Assembly: GCF_011067135.1 (NCBI RefSeq)
Contig: NZ_JAAMOW010000011.1
Coordinates: 62,001 to 126,000 of the forward strand
Source: Solimonas terrae
Lineage (GTDB): Bacteria; Pseudomonadota; Gammaproteobacteria; Nevskiales; Nevskiaceae
Reading direction: 5' to 3'
DNA: 64,000 nt
In this document: in pieces, positions 44,731 to 53,156 of the stretch
Layout of the letters: every line of letters starts with the position of its first letter
How positions within the stretch are numbered: the stretch's first letter is position 1
Translations under genes and position numbers: made by a program
The notes under the pieces: model-generated
What the model was told of the DNA's origin: nothing
The model's input: only the letters and a program-made list of their open reading frames with translations
Databases searched by the model: none

Positions 44731-44835
44731 ATGCTCGACGACGATTACGCAGTGCGAAGTGATTTCATCTGGGCGCTGTGGGCAGGCGCGATCGGCCTCG
44801 CGCACGGCCTGTACTTCGGCATGCAGTTTCTTTGA
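44731..44835 (+). CDS. Possible small membrane protein, 34 aa
   Basis: This short frame (105 bases) encodes MLDDDYAVRSDFIWALWAG and then a hydrophobic helix ending in YFGMQFL. A GGAGA lies 11 bases before the ATG. The acidic head and single hydrophobic segment fit a small inner-membrane protein, but no relative can be named and the gene is converging on apbC. It could be chance. Confidence 0.4.
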   Translation: MLDDDYAVRSDFIWALWAGAIGLAHGLYFGMQFL

Positions 44836-44880
44836 ACGGCGACGGGCGGATCGTCGCGCCGCGCGCCGCCGCCCGCGGCC

Positions 44881-45957
44881 TCAGTCGTCGCTGATCTCGA
44901 TTGTCGGAAACACGGCGCCGGGCACGCCGTAAGCGATCTGTGCGGCAGCGCGGCGGGCGATTTCCCGGTAGCGTTGCGCGATGTCCGACTCCGGCGCAGC
45001 GATCACGGTCGGTCGGCCATCATCCATCTGCTGGCGAATGCTGGTGGTCAGCGGCAGCTGGCCGAGCAGCTCGATGCCGTACTGCGCCGCCATGCGAGCA
45101 CCGCCGCCTTCCCCGAAGATGTAGTCGCGATGATCGCCGCAGTCGTACCAGGCCATGTTCTCGACGATGCCGAGCACCGGCACTTCCACGCGGCGGAACA
45201 TCTGCAGGCCCTTGCGCGCGTCGAGCAGCGCGATTTCCTGCGGTGTGGTGACGATCACCGCGCCGCTGACCGGAATCTTCTGCGCCAGCGTCAGCTGGAT
45301 GTCGCCGGTGCCGGGCGGCAGATCGACGACCAGATAGTCGACCTCGTCCCAGACCGTTTCGTTGAGCAGCTGGCCGAGCGCCTGCGTGACCATCGGGCCG
45401 CGCCAGATCATCGGCTGATCGTCACCGACCAGAAAGCCGATCGACATCACCTGGATGCCGTGCGCGGCAATCGGGTTCATGCGCTTGCCGTCCGGTGATG
45501 TCGGCTTGAAATTGGCGACGCCGAGCATGCGTGGCTGGCTCGGGCCGTAGATGTCGGCATCGAGCAGACCGACGCGCGCGCCTTCGGCGGCCAGTGCCAG
45601 TGCCAGATTGGCGGCGACCGTCGACTTGCCGACGCCGCCCTTGCCGCTCGCGACGGCGATGATGTTGCGAATGCCCGGCAGCGGCTCCAGGTTCTTGCGC
45701 GCCGCGTGGCTGGCGATGCGCGAGCCGATCGACAGCTCCGCCACCAGACCCAGTTGTTCGTTGATCTGCGCGCCGAGTGTCTGCGCCAGCGCGTCGCGAA
45801 TGCCGGCCGACGGGAAGCCGAGTTCGATCACCACGCGCGCCGCATCGCCGACCACTTCGGCAGACGCGATCGCCCCGGCGGCGACCAGGCCGCGGCCGAT
45901 CAGCGGATGGACGTGGGCATCGAGAACAGCCAGCAGATTTTCACGCGAGACGGACAT
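44881..45957 (-). CDS. apbC: Iron-sulfur cluster carrier ATPase ApbC/Mrp
   Basis: The 358-residue protein has an N-terminal MIP18/DUF59-like domain (about residues 5-80) and a Mrp/NBP35 ATPase domain with deviant Walker A ASGKGGVGKSTVAANLA, LLDADIYGPSQPRMLG and LVVDLPPGTGDIQLTL. It would load and pass on [4Fe-4S] clusters. Unusually, the family CxxC that bridges the cluster is incomplete: the segment reads ENMAWYDCGDHRDYIFG, with one Cys. The start at 45957 gives the normal N terminus. Confidence 0.9.
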   Translation of the reverse strand: MSVSRENLLAVLDAHVHPLIGRGLVAAGAIASAEVVGDAARVVIELGFPSAGIRDALAQTLGAQINEQLGLVAELSIGSRIASHAARKNLEPLPGIRNIIAVASGKGGVGKSTVAANLALALAAEGARVGLLDADIYGPSQPRMLGVANFKPTSPDGKRMNPIAAHGIQVMSIGFLVGDDQPMIWRGPMVTQALGQLLNETVWDEVDYLVVDLPPGTGDIQLTLAQKIPVSGAVIVTTPQEIALLDARKGLQMFRRVEVPVLGIVENMAWYDCGDHRDYIFGEGGGARMAAQYGIELLGQLPLTTSIRQQMDDGRPTVIAAPESDIAQRYREIARRAAAQIAYGVPGAVFPTIEISDD

Positions 45958-46242
45958 CGACACGGTTCCCGGCAAGAGGGCGCGCAGTCTACACCCGGGC
46001 GCACCGCCATCGACGGTCGCCGGCTTCGGGTGCTGGCCGGCGCCGGTCATCGCGGTCGCGGGGGGTGCCGTCACGGCTCCGTGAGCGGTGCCCGACGACG
46101 CAATCGCGCGGCTATCCGCGTGCCGGGCCGGAAAACACGGCCGCGACGCGGGTGCGCACGGCGCGATTGGTGGGCTGCCGGACGTTCGTGCCGCAGATCC
46201 TCGCGCGACGGACCTCGTGACAGCAGCGAACGGCCGGCGCCC
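45958..46242. other. Gap between the MCP gene and apbC
   Basis: 285 GC-rich bases with no recognised gene. Short frames on both strands have Arg/Ala-rich, shadow-like composition. The apbC promoter probably lies at the left end of this gap. Confidence 0.4.
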
Positions 46243-47400
46243 TCAGAACAGGTCGACCGTGCCCTCTTCCATCGACACCTGCGCGACCGGACGATGGACC
46301 GGCGCCCGCCAGTCGGATGCATTCGGTGCGGCCGGCGCGCCGGGCGCGGCGTTATCAGAGACCCGCGGTTCGCCATCGAGTTCCGAACCGATCGCCTCGA
46401 CACGCTTGGCGTGCGCCTGCGCGACCCCGAGTGCCTGCGTGGAGATGTCCTCGAACTGCAGGCAGCGCACGGCGCGGCCGACGGCGTCGCTGATCTGCGT
46501 GCGCGCATCGGCGACCGTGCGCAGCCCCTGGGTGAGACCGTCGTTGATCGCGGCGACCTGACCGAGCAGGCGGTTGACCTCGTCCTGCGCGCCGCTGCTG
46601 ACGCTGCTGTCGCGCGTCGCCATGTCGCCGACCGTGTCGCGCACCTTGGCGATCGCGTCCTTGGACACCGACACCAGCTTGCGGATCTGTTCGTTGAAAT
46701 TCGTCGAGCGTTCCGACAGCGAACGCACTTCCTCGGCGACGACCGCGAAGCCGCGGCCGGCCTCGCCGGCACGCGCGGCCTCGATCGCCGCGTTGAGCGC
46801 CAGCAGGTTGGTCTGGTCGGCAATCGTCTTGACGTCGCCGAGCAACTCGAAGATCGCGTCCAGGTGTTTGACCATCTCGTCGATCTGGCCGACGGTGGTG
46901 ACGCTCTGCTGGCTGACCTTGCCGAGCGCATCGGCCAGCCCGCTCATCAGGCCGACCGCGGTTTCCGCGAAGTGGCGGACATCGGTGCCCGCCGACGAGC
47001 CGTTGTTCTGCGCGAGGATGCCGGCGACGGCCTGTTCCTGGATGCGCGACTGGCGATCCATTTCCGAAAACGCGACGCCGAGCTGGCGCACCGCATCGTT
47101 GATCAGGCCGCGCACGCGCTCGACTTCGGTGCCGGTGGCCAGTGCTTCGCGCATCAGTCCGCCGCGCAGTTCGGCGAGGCCGCGCATGCGCAGCTCGCTC
47201 TGGCGCGACAGGCGCGTGATCTCGGCCTGCTGCTGCATGAGCGCACGCAGCTGCCACAGCGCGAGCACGCCCCAGGCGAGCGCGGCGGCGAAACCACTCA
47301 GGGACACGGCGGTTTCGCTCGGCAGCAGCAGCCGCACGAGGATGTGCACGGCGGTGAGCGCGGCGGGGATCGCCAGCGGCTTCCACGGCAAGGCATGCAT
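46243..47400 (-). CDS. Membrane methyl-accepting chemotaxis-type protein without a periplasmic sensor
   Basis: The 385-residue protein has two closely spaced membrane helices (about residues 8-26 and 32-50), with almost no periplasmic loop, then a long coiled-coil signalling domain. The MCP hairpin tip reads [42 protein letters not shown]. The C terminus ends GTVDLF, close to the CheD end GDVELF. Lacking an external sensor, it may read membrane state or the cytoplasm. AGGAG is seven bases before the start, and a well-matched sigma-28 promoter lies 38-64 bases upstream. Confidence 0.88.
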   Translation of the reverse strand: MHALPWKPLAIPAALTAVHILVRLLLPSETAVSLSGFAAALAWGVLALWQLRALMQQQAEITRLSRQSELRMRGLAELRGGLMREALATGTEVERVRGLINDAVRQLGVAFSEMDRQSRIQEQAVAGILAQNNGSSAGTDVRHFAETAVGLMSGLADALGKVSQQSVTTVGQIDEMVKHLDAIFELLGDVKTIADQTNLLALNAAIEAARAGEAGRGFAVVAEEVRSLSERSTNFNEQIRKLVSVSKDAIAKVRDTVGDMATRDSSVSSGAQDEVNRLLGQVAAINDGLTQGLRTVADARTQISDAVGRAVRCLQFEDISTQALGVAQAHAKRVEAIGSELDGEPRVSDNAAPGAPAAPNASDWRAPVHRPVAQVSMEEGTVDLF

Positions 47401-47437
47401 CGGCAGCTCCTGAAATTTGTCTGAGTCTCCAAGCAAC

Positions 47438-47464
47438 ATATCGGCGTGTCGGCGTGATGCTTTA
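47438..47464 (-). promoter_or_regulatory. Sigma-28 (FliA) promoter of the membrane MCP gene
   Basis: On the minus strand TAAAGCAT, then 11 bases, then GCCGATAT match the FliA consensus TAAAGTTT-N11-GCCGATAA at 13 of 16 positions with ideal spacing. It is followed by the ribosome-binding site and ATG of the MCP gene at 47400. FliA is encoded at 61438-62175. Confidence 0.82.
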
Positions 47465-47516
47465 GCAAAGGACCGATTCAATCACTTCAGCCGTCGCCGC
47501 GAGCGGCGCCCGCCTT

Positions 47517-47590
47517 GCAGGACGGGCGCAAGCCGCGACCTGCATATCACTGCATCAGGCCGCGCAATCGCGGCTTGCGTCGCTCCCGCA
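47517..47590. repeat. Imperfect palindromic REP-like element
   Basis: A perfect 11-bp GCAAGCCGCGA/TCGCGGCTTGC stem extends, with four mismatches, to about 23 bp and encloses a 29-base centre. The core 'GCAGGA..G..GCAAGCCGCGA' is a common intergenic repeat type in Xanthomonadales. Confidence 0.7.
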
Positions 47591-47629
47591 TGGCCGGCGA
47601 GCCGCAGCGTGGTCGGCACCGGACCGGCG

Positions 47630-48655
47630 CTATTCGAGTGCATCGAGCAGGGCCTGTGCCATCGCGTCGAGCGGTACGACGCGCTCGCAGGCGCCGAGCT
47701 TGAACGCGGCGCCCGGCATGCCCCAGACCACGCTGGAGGCTTCGTCCTGGGCAAAGGTGCGCGCGCCGGCTTCGCGCAGGGTCAGCAGGCCGCGCGCGCC
47801 GTCCTCGCCCATGCCGGTGAGGATGGTGGCGACGACGTTCGGCCCGGCGTGTGCGGCAAGGCTGTCGAACATCGCCTCGACGCTGGGACGGTGGCGATTC
47901 TGCGGCGGGCCGTCCGACAGACGGCACAGATAACGGGCACCGCTGCGCGCGATCAGCAGGTGGCGGTCACCCGGCGCGACATACGCGTGGCCCGGCAGGA
48001 TCTGCTGGCCGTCGTCGGCCTCGCAGACCGACATCGCCGAACTGCGATCGAGACGCGCGGCGAACGGCGCGCTGAACGCGGCGGGAATGTGCTGGGTGAT
48101 GACGACGGCCGGGGCGTCGGCCGGCATGCGTTCGAGCACGGCCCGGATCGCCTCCGTGCCGCCGGTGGACGCACCGATCGCGATGATCTGGTCGGTGGTG
48201 CGGTACGGCCGCCGCACCAGCCGCTGCGGCGCTGCGGCGCCGGCGCTGCGCGGGCGCACGCGACCGAGCGTGCGGACCTTTTCGCGCAGCAGTTCGGCAT
48301 AGGCGTTCAGGCCCGCGCTGACATCGAGCTTGGGCTTGGTGACGAAGTCGACGGCGCCGAGTTCCAGCGCCTGCAGGGTCACGTCGGCGCCGGCCTCGGT
48401 CAGCGACGACACCATCAGTACCGGCATCGGCCGCAGGCGCATCAGGTTTTCGAGGAAGGTCAGGCCGTCCATGCGCGGCATCTCGACATCGAGCGTCAGC
48501 ACGTCCGGATTGAGCTGCTTGATCTTCTCGCGCGCGATCAGCGGATCGGGCGCACTGCCGACCACTTCCAGTTCCGGATCGGCGGACAGGATCTCGGTCA
48601 TCAGCTGCCGGATCAGCGCGGAGTCGTCGACGATCAGGACCTTGAGCCTGCTCAT
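47630..48655 (-). CDS. cheB: Chemotaxis protein-glutamate methylesterase/glutamine deamidase
   Basis: The 341-residue protein has an N-terminal receiver domain ([38 protein letters not shown]) and a C-terminal methylesterase domain with [10 protein letters not shown] (catalytic Ser), ITQHIP (His) and [12 protein letters not shown] (Asp). Phosphorylated CheB removes methyl groups added by CheR from chemoreceptors. Its start codon overlaps the cheD stop (ATGA), so the two are co-translated. It belongs to the second chemotaxis set. Confidence 0.96.
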   Translation of the reverse strand: MSRLKVLIVDDSALIRQLMTEILSADPELEVVGSAPDPLIAREKIKQLNPDVLTLDVEMPRMDGLTFLENLMRLRPMPVLMVSSLTEAGADVTLQALELGAVDFVTKPKLDVSAGLNAYAELLREKVRTLGRVRPRSAGAAAPQRLVRRPYRTTDQIIAIGASTGGTEAIRAVLERMPADAPAVVITQHIPAAFSAPFAARLDRSSAMSVCEADDGQQILPGHAYVAPGDRHLLIARSGARYLCRLSDGPPQNRHRPSVEAMFDSLAAHAGPNVVATILTGMGEDGARGLLTLREAGARTFAQDEASSVVWGMPGAAFKLGACERVVPLDAMAQALLDALE

Positions 48656-49287
48656 CAGAACAGCTCCACGTCGCCGGCCGGCTGTTCGCGCTGCAACTGA
48701 CGGCCGTAGGCTGTTTCGACCGCGAGATCGGCGACGGTCGCGGCGACCGGCAGATGCTTGAGCAGGACCCGGCCGCTGCGCGGAAAGTAGCCGAGCTTGC
48801 GTGCGTCGACGCCGCCGAGATCCTGCGCAAGAATGCGGATGCGCTCGTCTTCCAGATAGCGCAGCGCGAAGCTCGCATTGCGCGCGCCGACGTTGGCGAC
48901 CGTCATGCCGGCGATGACGTTGCCGCCACCGAAGACCTTGGCCTCGAGGCGGTCGCGGCGCGCGCCGCGCTTCAGCAGTTCGTTGATCAGCACTTCCATC
49001 GCGTAGGCGCCGTAGCGTGCCGAGCCGCCGCCGAGCGCTTCGGCCTCCGGCAACATGAAGTGGTTGATGCCGCCGACGCCGGCCAGTGGATCGCGCAGAC
49101 AGGCGGACACGCAGGAGCCGAGCAGCGTGACCAGCACGATGTCCTCGTCGGTGACATGGAATTCGCCGGGCAGGATCTTGATCGCCTCGCTGGCAAGATC
49201 GCGATCGCGATAGCGGCGGCCACTGATCGCGCCGTAACTCTCGGCGCCGCTCCAGGCGGCCTCGGCGCGTTGCGCGGCGCTGCTCAC
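48655..49287 (-). CDS. cheD: Chemoreceptor glutamine deamidase CheD
   Basis: The 210-residue protein has the CheD motif [29 protein letters not shown] with expected catalytic Cys 59 and His 76, and [11 protein letters not shown] downstream. CheD deamidates receptor glutamines and can bind CheC/CheY in some species. The C terminus ends GDVELF, resembling the membrane MCP terminus GTVDLF. It overlaps cheR by four bases on one side and cheB on the other, giving a coupled cheR-cheD-cheB cassette. Confidence 0.94.
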   Translation of the reverse strand: MSSAAQRAEAAWSGAESYGAISGRRYRDRDLASEAIKILPGEFHVTDEDIVLVTLLGSCVSACLRDPLAGVGGINHFMLPEAEALGGGSARYGAYAMEVLINELLKRGARRDRLEAKVFGGGNVIAGMTVANVGARNASFALRYLEDERIRILAQDLGGVDARKLGYFPRSGRVLLKHLPVAATVADLAVETAYGRQLQREQPAGDVELF

Positions 49288-50138
49288 GCGGCGACCTCGC
49301 CGAGTGCGACGCGGCGATAGGCGGTACGGCCGCAGGGCTTGAGCATGTCGCCGAGATTGAAGAACGACTCCGAGTGACCGGTGAACAGCAGGCCGTTCGG
49401 AACCAGCAGATCGGCGAGCCGGCGCATCAGCTTGATCTGCGTCGGCTTGTCGAAATAGATCATCACGTTGCGACAGAAGATCGCGTCGAACGGGCCGCGC
49501 AGATCCCAGCGCGCTTCGAGCAGGTTCAGGGCGTGGAAATCGATGACGCCCGACAGCTCCGGCAGGATGCGCGCGTAGCCTTCATTGGGGCCAGTGCCGC
49601 GACGGAAATAGCGGCGCAGCAGCGCCTTGTCGAGCTGTGCGACGCGCTCCAGCGGATAGACGCCGCGCGCTGCCGTGACCAGCACCTGGGTGTCGATGTC
49701 GGTGGCGACGATCTCGACCGGCGGCGGCACCCGGCCACCGGCTTCGGCCGCGCTGATCGCGATCGAGTACGGCTCCTCGCCGGTCGACGCAGCCGCACAC
49801 CAGATGCGCGCATGGTGGTCACGCGGCAGACAACGCAGGAACTGCTGCAGCTGATCGAAGTGGTGCGCCTCGCGGAAGAAGCTCGTCAGATTGGTGGTCA
49901 GCGCGTTGGTGAAACCTTCCCATTCCGGCGACGTGGCCGAGGCTTCCAGTGCGTCGAGGTAGCGGTCGAAGCGCTGCTCGCCGCAGGCGCGCAGGCGTCG
50001 TGCGAGGCGGCTGTAGACCAGATCTTCCTTGCCACCGGCCAGCGCGATGCCGGCACGCGCATAGATCATCCGCCTGACGCGCTCGAAATCGCGTGCGGTG
50101 AAGTGAAACTCGCGGCTCGCTTCGTTGTGGTCGGACAT
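49284..50138 (-). CDS. cheR: Chemotaxis protein methyltransferase CheR
   Basis: The 284-residue enzyme methylates receptor glutamates with S-adenosylmethionine. It has an N-terminal helical domain ([20 protein letters not shown]), then the SAM domain with [39 protein letters not shown] and [12 protein letters not shown] start at 50204 has AGGAG at good distance, but that AGGAG lies inside a REP-like palindrome and the added 22 residues are repeat-derived; 50138 is preferred. The receptor at 50280 ends in QWTEF, a CheR-docking-type tail. Confidence 0.93.
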   Translation of the reverse strand: MSDHNEASREFHFTARDFERVRRMIYARAGIALAGGKEDLVYSRLARRLRACGEQRFDRYLDALEASATSPEWEGFTNALTTNLTSFFREAHHFDQLQQFLRCLPRDHHARIWCAAASTGEEPYSIAISAAEAGGRVPPPVEIVATDIDTQVLVTAARGVYPLERVAQLDKALLRRYFRRGTGPNEGYARILPELSGVIDFHALNLLEARWDLRGPFDAIFCRNVMIYFDKPTQIKLMRRLADLLVPNGLLFTGHSESFFNLGDMLKPCGRTAYRRVALGEVAA

Positions 50139-50163
50139 GGTGAAACCGGGGAAATCGGCGGCG

Positions 50164-50257
50164 ACTCGCGTCGCTCCTGCAAATTGCGCTTCGGGTCGCG
50201 ACATGCGCCGCTCCTGCCAGTTGCCTCTTCTGCAGGAGCGGCGCGAGCCGCGATGCA
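50164..50257. repeat. REP-like palindrome between the PAS-MCP and cheR
   Basis: A perfect 13-bp stem GCGCCGCTCCTGC (50205-50217) and GCAGGAGCGGCGC (50232-50244) is preceded by a related half-unit (GACTCGCGTCGCTCCTGC at 50163-50180). It belongs to the same broad repeat type as 47517-47590. Confidence 0.75.
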
Positions 50258-50279
50258 CACTCTCGGCGACGACCGCGCT

Positions 50280-52628
50280 TCAGAACTCCGTCCACTGATC
50301 CCCGGCCGGTGCCGGCGCCGGCTTGACGCCGTTGCGCCTGGCGACCGCCGGTGCAGCGGCACGCGGAGCCGGTGCAGCCGGGCGTACTGCCGGGCGTGGC
50401 GCGGCGGGCCTGGCCGCGACTGCCGGCGCTGCGGCCGGCGTCACCGTGCGCGCGTCGTCGACGCGGAACTGTGCGACCGACTGCGACAGGCCGTCGGCCT
50501 GTTCCTCCAGCGAACGGGCCGCGGCCGAGGCTTCCTCGACCAAGGCCGCGTTCTGCTGCGTGACCTCGTCCATCGAAGTGATCGCCTTGTTGACCTGCTC
50601 GATGCCGGCGCTCTGTTCCTGCGACGCGGCGCTGATCTCGGCCATGATGTCGGTCACGCGCTTCACGCTGGTCACGATTTCTTCCATGGTCTTGCCGGCC
50701 TGCTCGACGAGCTTGCTACCGTTGCCGACCTTCTCCACCGAATCGCCGATCAGACCCTTGATCTCCTTGGCGGCGGCAGCCGAGCGCTGCGCCAGCGAGC
50801 GCACCTCGGCAGCGACCACCGCGAAGCCGCGGCCCTGTTCACCGGCGCGCGCGGCTTCGACCGCGGCGTTCAGTGCCAGGATGTTGGTCTGGAAGGCGAT
50901 GCCGTCGATGACGCTGATGATGTCGACGATCTTCTTGCTCGACTCGTTGATCGCCGACATCGTCGTCACGACCTCGGACACGACCTGCCCGCCCTTGCGC
51001 GCGACATCGGACGCGCCGACCGCAAGCTGGTTGGCCTGACGCGCGTTTTCGGCGTTCTGCTTGACGGTGCTGGTCAGCTCCTCCATCGACGAGGCAGTTT
51101 CCTCGAGCGCGGCGGCCTGCTGTTCGGTGCGCGCCGACAGATCGCTGTTGCCGGCCGCGATCTCCTTGGCCGCCGAATTGATCGTGCCGCTCGATTCCTG
51201 GATGCGGCCGACCACGCCGGCCATGGTGTCGACCAGCGAATTCACGCCATCGCAGAGTTCGCGAATCGAGCCGGTCTTGCCGTCGAGCGGAATGCGCTGC
51301 ATCAGATCGCCCTCGCGCGCCGCGGCGACGACTTCCTGGGTCTGATGGACCGCCTGTTGCAGCACCTCGTTGGCGCGCACCTGCTCGGTGACATCGCTCG
51401 CGTACTTGACCACCTTGAACGGCTTGCCGTTCATGTCGTAGATCGGGTTGTAGCTGGCCTGGATCCAGATTTCGCGACCGCCCTTGGCAATGCGCTTGTA
51501 CTGGCCCGAGTCGTATTCGCCGCGCCCGAGCTTGTCCCAGAACAGCCGGTATTCGGTGCTGCTGCGATAGGCCGGATCGACGAACATCGAGTGGTGCTGG
51601 CCCTTCACCTCGTCGAGCGTGTAGCCCAGCGTCTTCAGGAAGTTCTCGTTGGCGTGCAGGATCTTGCCGTCGAGCGTGAATTCGATGACCGCCTGCGCCT
51701 TGCTGATCGCCCGCAGCTGGCCTTCGAAATCGGCATTGCGCAGTTTCTGCTCCGTGATGTCGGTCGCGTACTTGATGACCTTGATGACCTTGCCGTCCTG
51801 GTCATGGATGGGGTTGTACGAAGCCTGGATCCAGACCTCCTTGCCCCCCTTGCCGAAGCGCCGGTACTGGCCGGCATCGAACTCGCCGCGACCGAGCTTT
51901 TCCCAGAACATGCGGTACTCGGTGCTGGTGCGATGGGCCGGATCGACGAACATCGAGTGATGCTGGCCCTTGATTTCGTCGAGCGTGTATCCGAGCGTCG
52001 TCAGGAAATTCTCGTTCGCCGTGATGATCCGCCCGTCGGTGGTGAACTCGATGACCGCCTGCGCCTTGCTGATCGCCTTGAGCTGTCCTTCGAATTCCGC
52101 GGCGCGCAGCTGCTGCTCGGCAAGCTGCTCCAGCTCCACGGTCATGTCGTTCCACTCGACGACGAATCCGTCGCGATCGCCGCCGGCATTCCTGATCGAC
52201 GTGATGACCAGCGCGAAGGTGCGACCACCGAGTTTGATGCGCGCACTATGGCTGCCGTCGAGCTGGCCGAGCATGCCGCGCTGGTGGGCCGGGTTGCGAT
52301 GGAAGATGTCGATGTTCGCGCCCAGCACCTTGCCGGCCTCGAAGTTCGGCAGGTCCTTGCGAATGTCGCTCTCGGCGTTCGTCAGCATCTTCACCACCGA
52401 CGGATTCGCGTACAGGATGTTGAGGTCCTTGTCGGCGACCATGACGTTGGTGCTGATCAGCTCGAAGCCGGCCTGCACGCGCGCCTGATTGGCCGCCTGC
52501 ACGGACATGCCGGGCGACCGGACCGCCGCCTTCCTGACGGACGATTTGCCGACCTTGACGGGAGCCTTGACGGCGGCCTTCCCGGGCCGGGCTTTGACGA
52601 CGGCTTTGCGGCCTGCGGACTTGCTCAT
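50280..52628 (-). CDS. Soluble chemoreceptor with three PAS domains and a basic N-terminal tail
   Basis: The 782-residue protein has no membrane segment. Residues 1-40 are Lys/Ala-rich ([20 protein letters not shown]), like a histone H1 tail. PAS1 is at about 55-165, and PAS2 (180-300) and PAS3 (302-420) are near-duplicates sharing [17 protein letters not shown] and [17 protein letters not shown]-like stretch (about 425-480) leads to the signalling domain with [44 protein letters not shown] Pro/Ala-rich tail ends QWTEF, matching the CheR-tether form xWxxF. It likely senses redox, ligand or energy state in the cytoplasm. cheW lies 15 bases upstream. Confidence 0.92.
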   Translation of the reverse strand: MSKSAGRKAVVKARPGKAAVKAPVKVGKSSVRKAAVRSPGMSVQAANQARVQAGFELISTNVMVADKDLNILYANPSVVKMLTNAESDIRKDLPNFEAGKVLGANIDIFHRNPAHQRGMLGQLDGSHSARIKLGGRTFALVITSIRNAGGDRDGFVVEWNDMTVELEQLAEQQLRAAEFEGQLKAISKAQAVIEFTTDGRIITANENFLTTLGYTLDEIKGQHHSMFVDPAHRTSTEYRMFWEKLGRGEFDAGQYRRFGKGGKEVWIQASYNPIHDQDGKVIKVIKYATDITEQKLRNADFEGQLRAISKAQAVIEFTLDGKILHANENFLKTLGYTLDEVKGQHHSMFVDPAYRSSTEYRLFWDKLGRGEYDSGQYKRIAKGGREIWIQASYNPIYDMNGKPFKVVKYASDVTEQVRANEVLQQAVHQTQEVVAAAREGDLMQRIPLDGKTGSIRELCDGVNSLVDTMAGVVGRIQESSGTINSAAKEIAAGNSDLSARTEQQAAALEETASSMEELTSTVKQNAENARQANQLAVGASDVARKGGQVVSEVVTTMSAINESSKKIVDIISVIDGIAFQTNILALNAAVEAARAGEQGRGFAVVAAEVRSLAQRSAAAAKEIKGLIGDSVEKVGNGSKLVEQAGKTMEEIVTSVKRVTDIMAEISAASQEQSAGIEQVNKAITSMDEVTQQNAALVEEASAAARSLEEQADGLSQSVAQFRVDDARTVTPAAAPAVAARPAAPRPAVRPAAPAPRAAAPAVARRNGVKPAPAPAGDQWTEF

Positions 52629-52643
52629 GAGTGGCTCCTCGCC

Positions 52644-53141
52644 TTAGTGCTGCGTGACGCTGCCGTCGGCGGCTGGCAACAGGGCCATGTCCGGCGAGCG
52701 CAGCAGTTTTTCGATGTCGACCAGGATCAGCATGCGATCGTCGATCGCACCCAGGCCGGTGATGAAGCGGGTATCGACACTGGCGCCGAACTCCGGCGCC
52801 GGGCGTATCTGTTCGGCCGACAGCTGCATGACGTCGGAAACGCTGTCGACGACCATGCCGACGACACGCTTGGCGATGTTCAGAATGATCATCACCGTGA
52901 ACGCGTCGTACTCGGCGCGCTCGAACTTCAGCTTCTGGCGCAGATCGATGACCGGCACGATCGTGCCGCGCAGGTTGACCACGCCCTTGATGAAATCCGG
53001 CGTGTCGGGAATGCGCGTGACCGTGTCGTAGCGACGAATCTCCTGCACCTTGAGGATGTCGACACCGTATTCCTCGGCACCGAGCGTGAAGGTGAGGAAC
53101 TCGCTGCTTTCCGCGTTGACTGCTTCTGCTGAGGCGTTCAT
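52644..53141 (-). CDS. cheW: Chemotaxis coupling protein CheW (second set)
   Basis: The 165-residue protein is a single CheW domain ([35 protein letters not shown], then [18 protein letters not shown] and the closing [11 protein letters not shown]). It couples receptors to CheA. GGAG at proper distance supports the start at 53141. It lies 15 bases after cheA and 15 before the PAS-MCP, and belongs to the second chemotaxis set. (Quoted segments are shortened.). Confidence 0.93.
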   Translation of the reverse strand: MNASAEAVNAESSEFLTFTLGAEEYGVDILKVQEIRRYDTVTRIPDTPDFIKGVVNLRGTIVPVIDLRQKLKFERAEYDAFTVMIILNIAKRVVGMVVDSVSDVMQLSAEQIRPAPEFGASVDTRFITGLGAIDDRMLILVDIEKLLRSPDMALLPAADGSVTQH

Positions 53142-53156
53142 GGCCGCTCCGGGCAA

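Noticed and set aside
49374-53132. Plus-strand open frame of about 1,250 codons opposite cheR, the PAS-MCP and cheW
   Set aside because: Antisense to strongly conserved chemotaxis genes; composition is a shadow of their codons.
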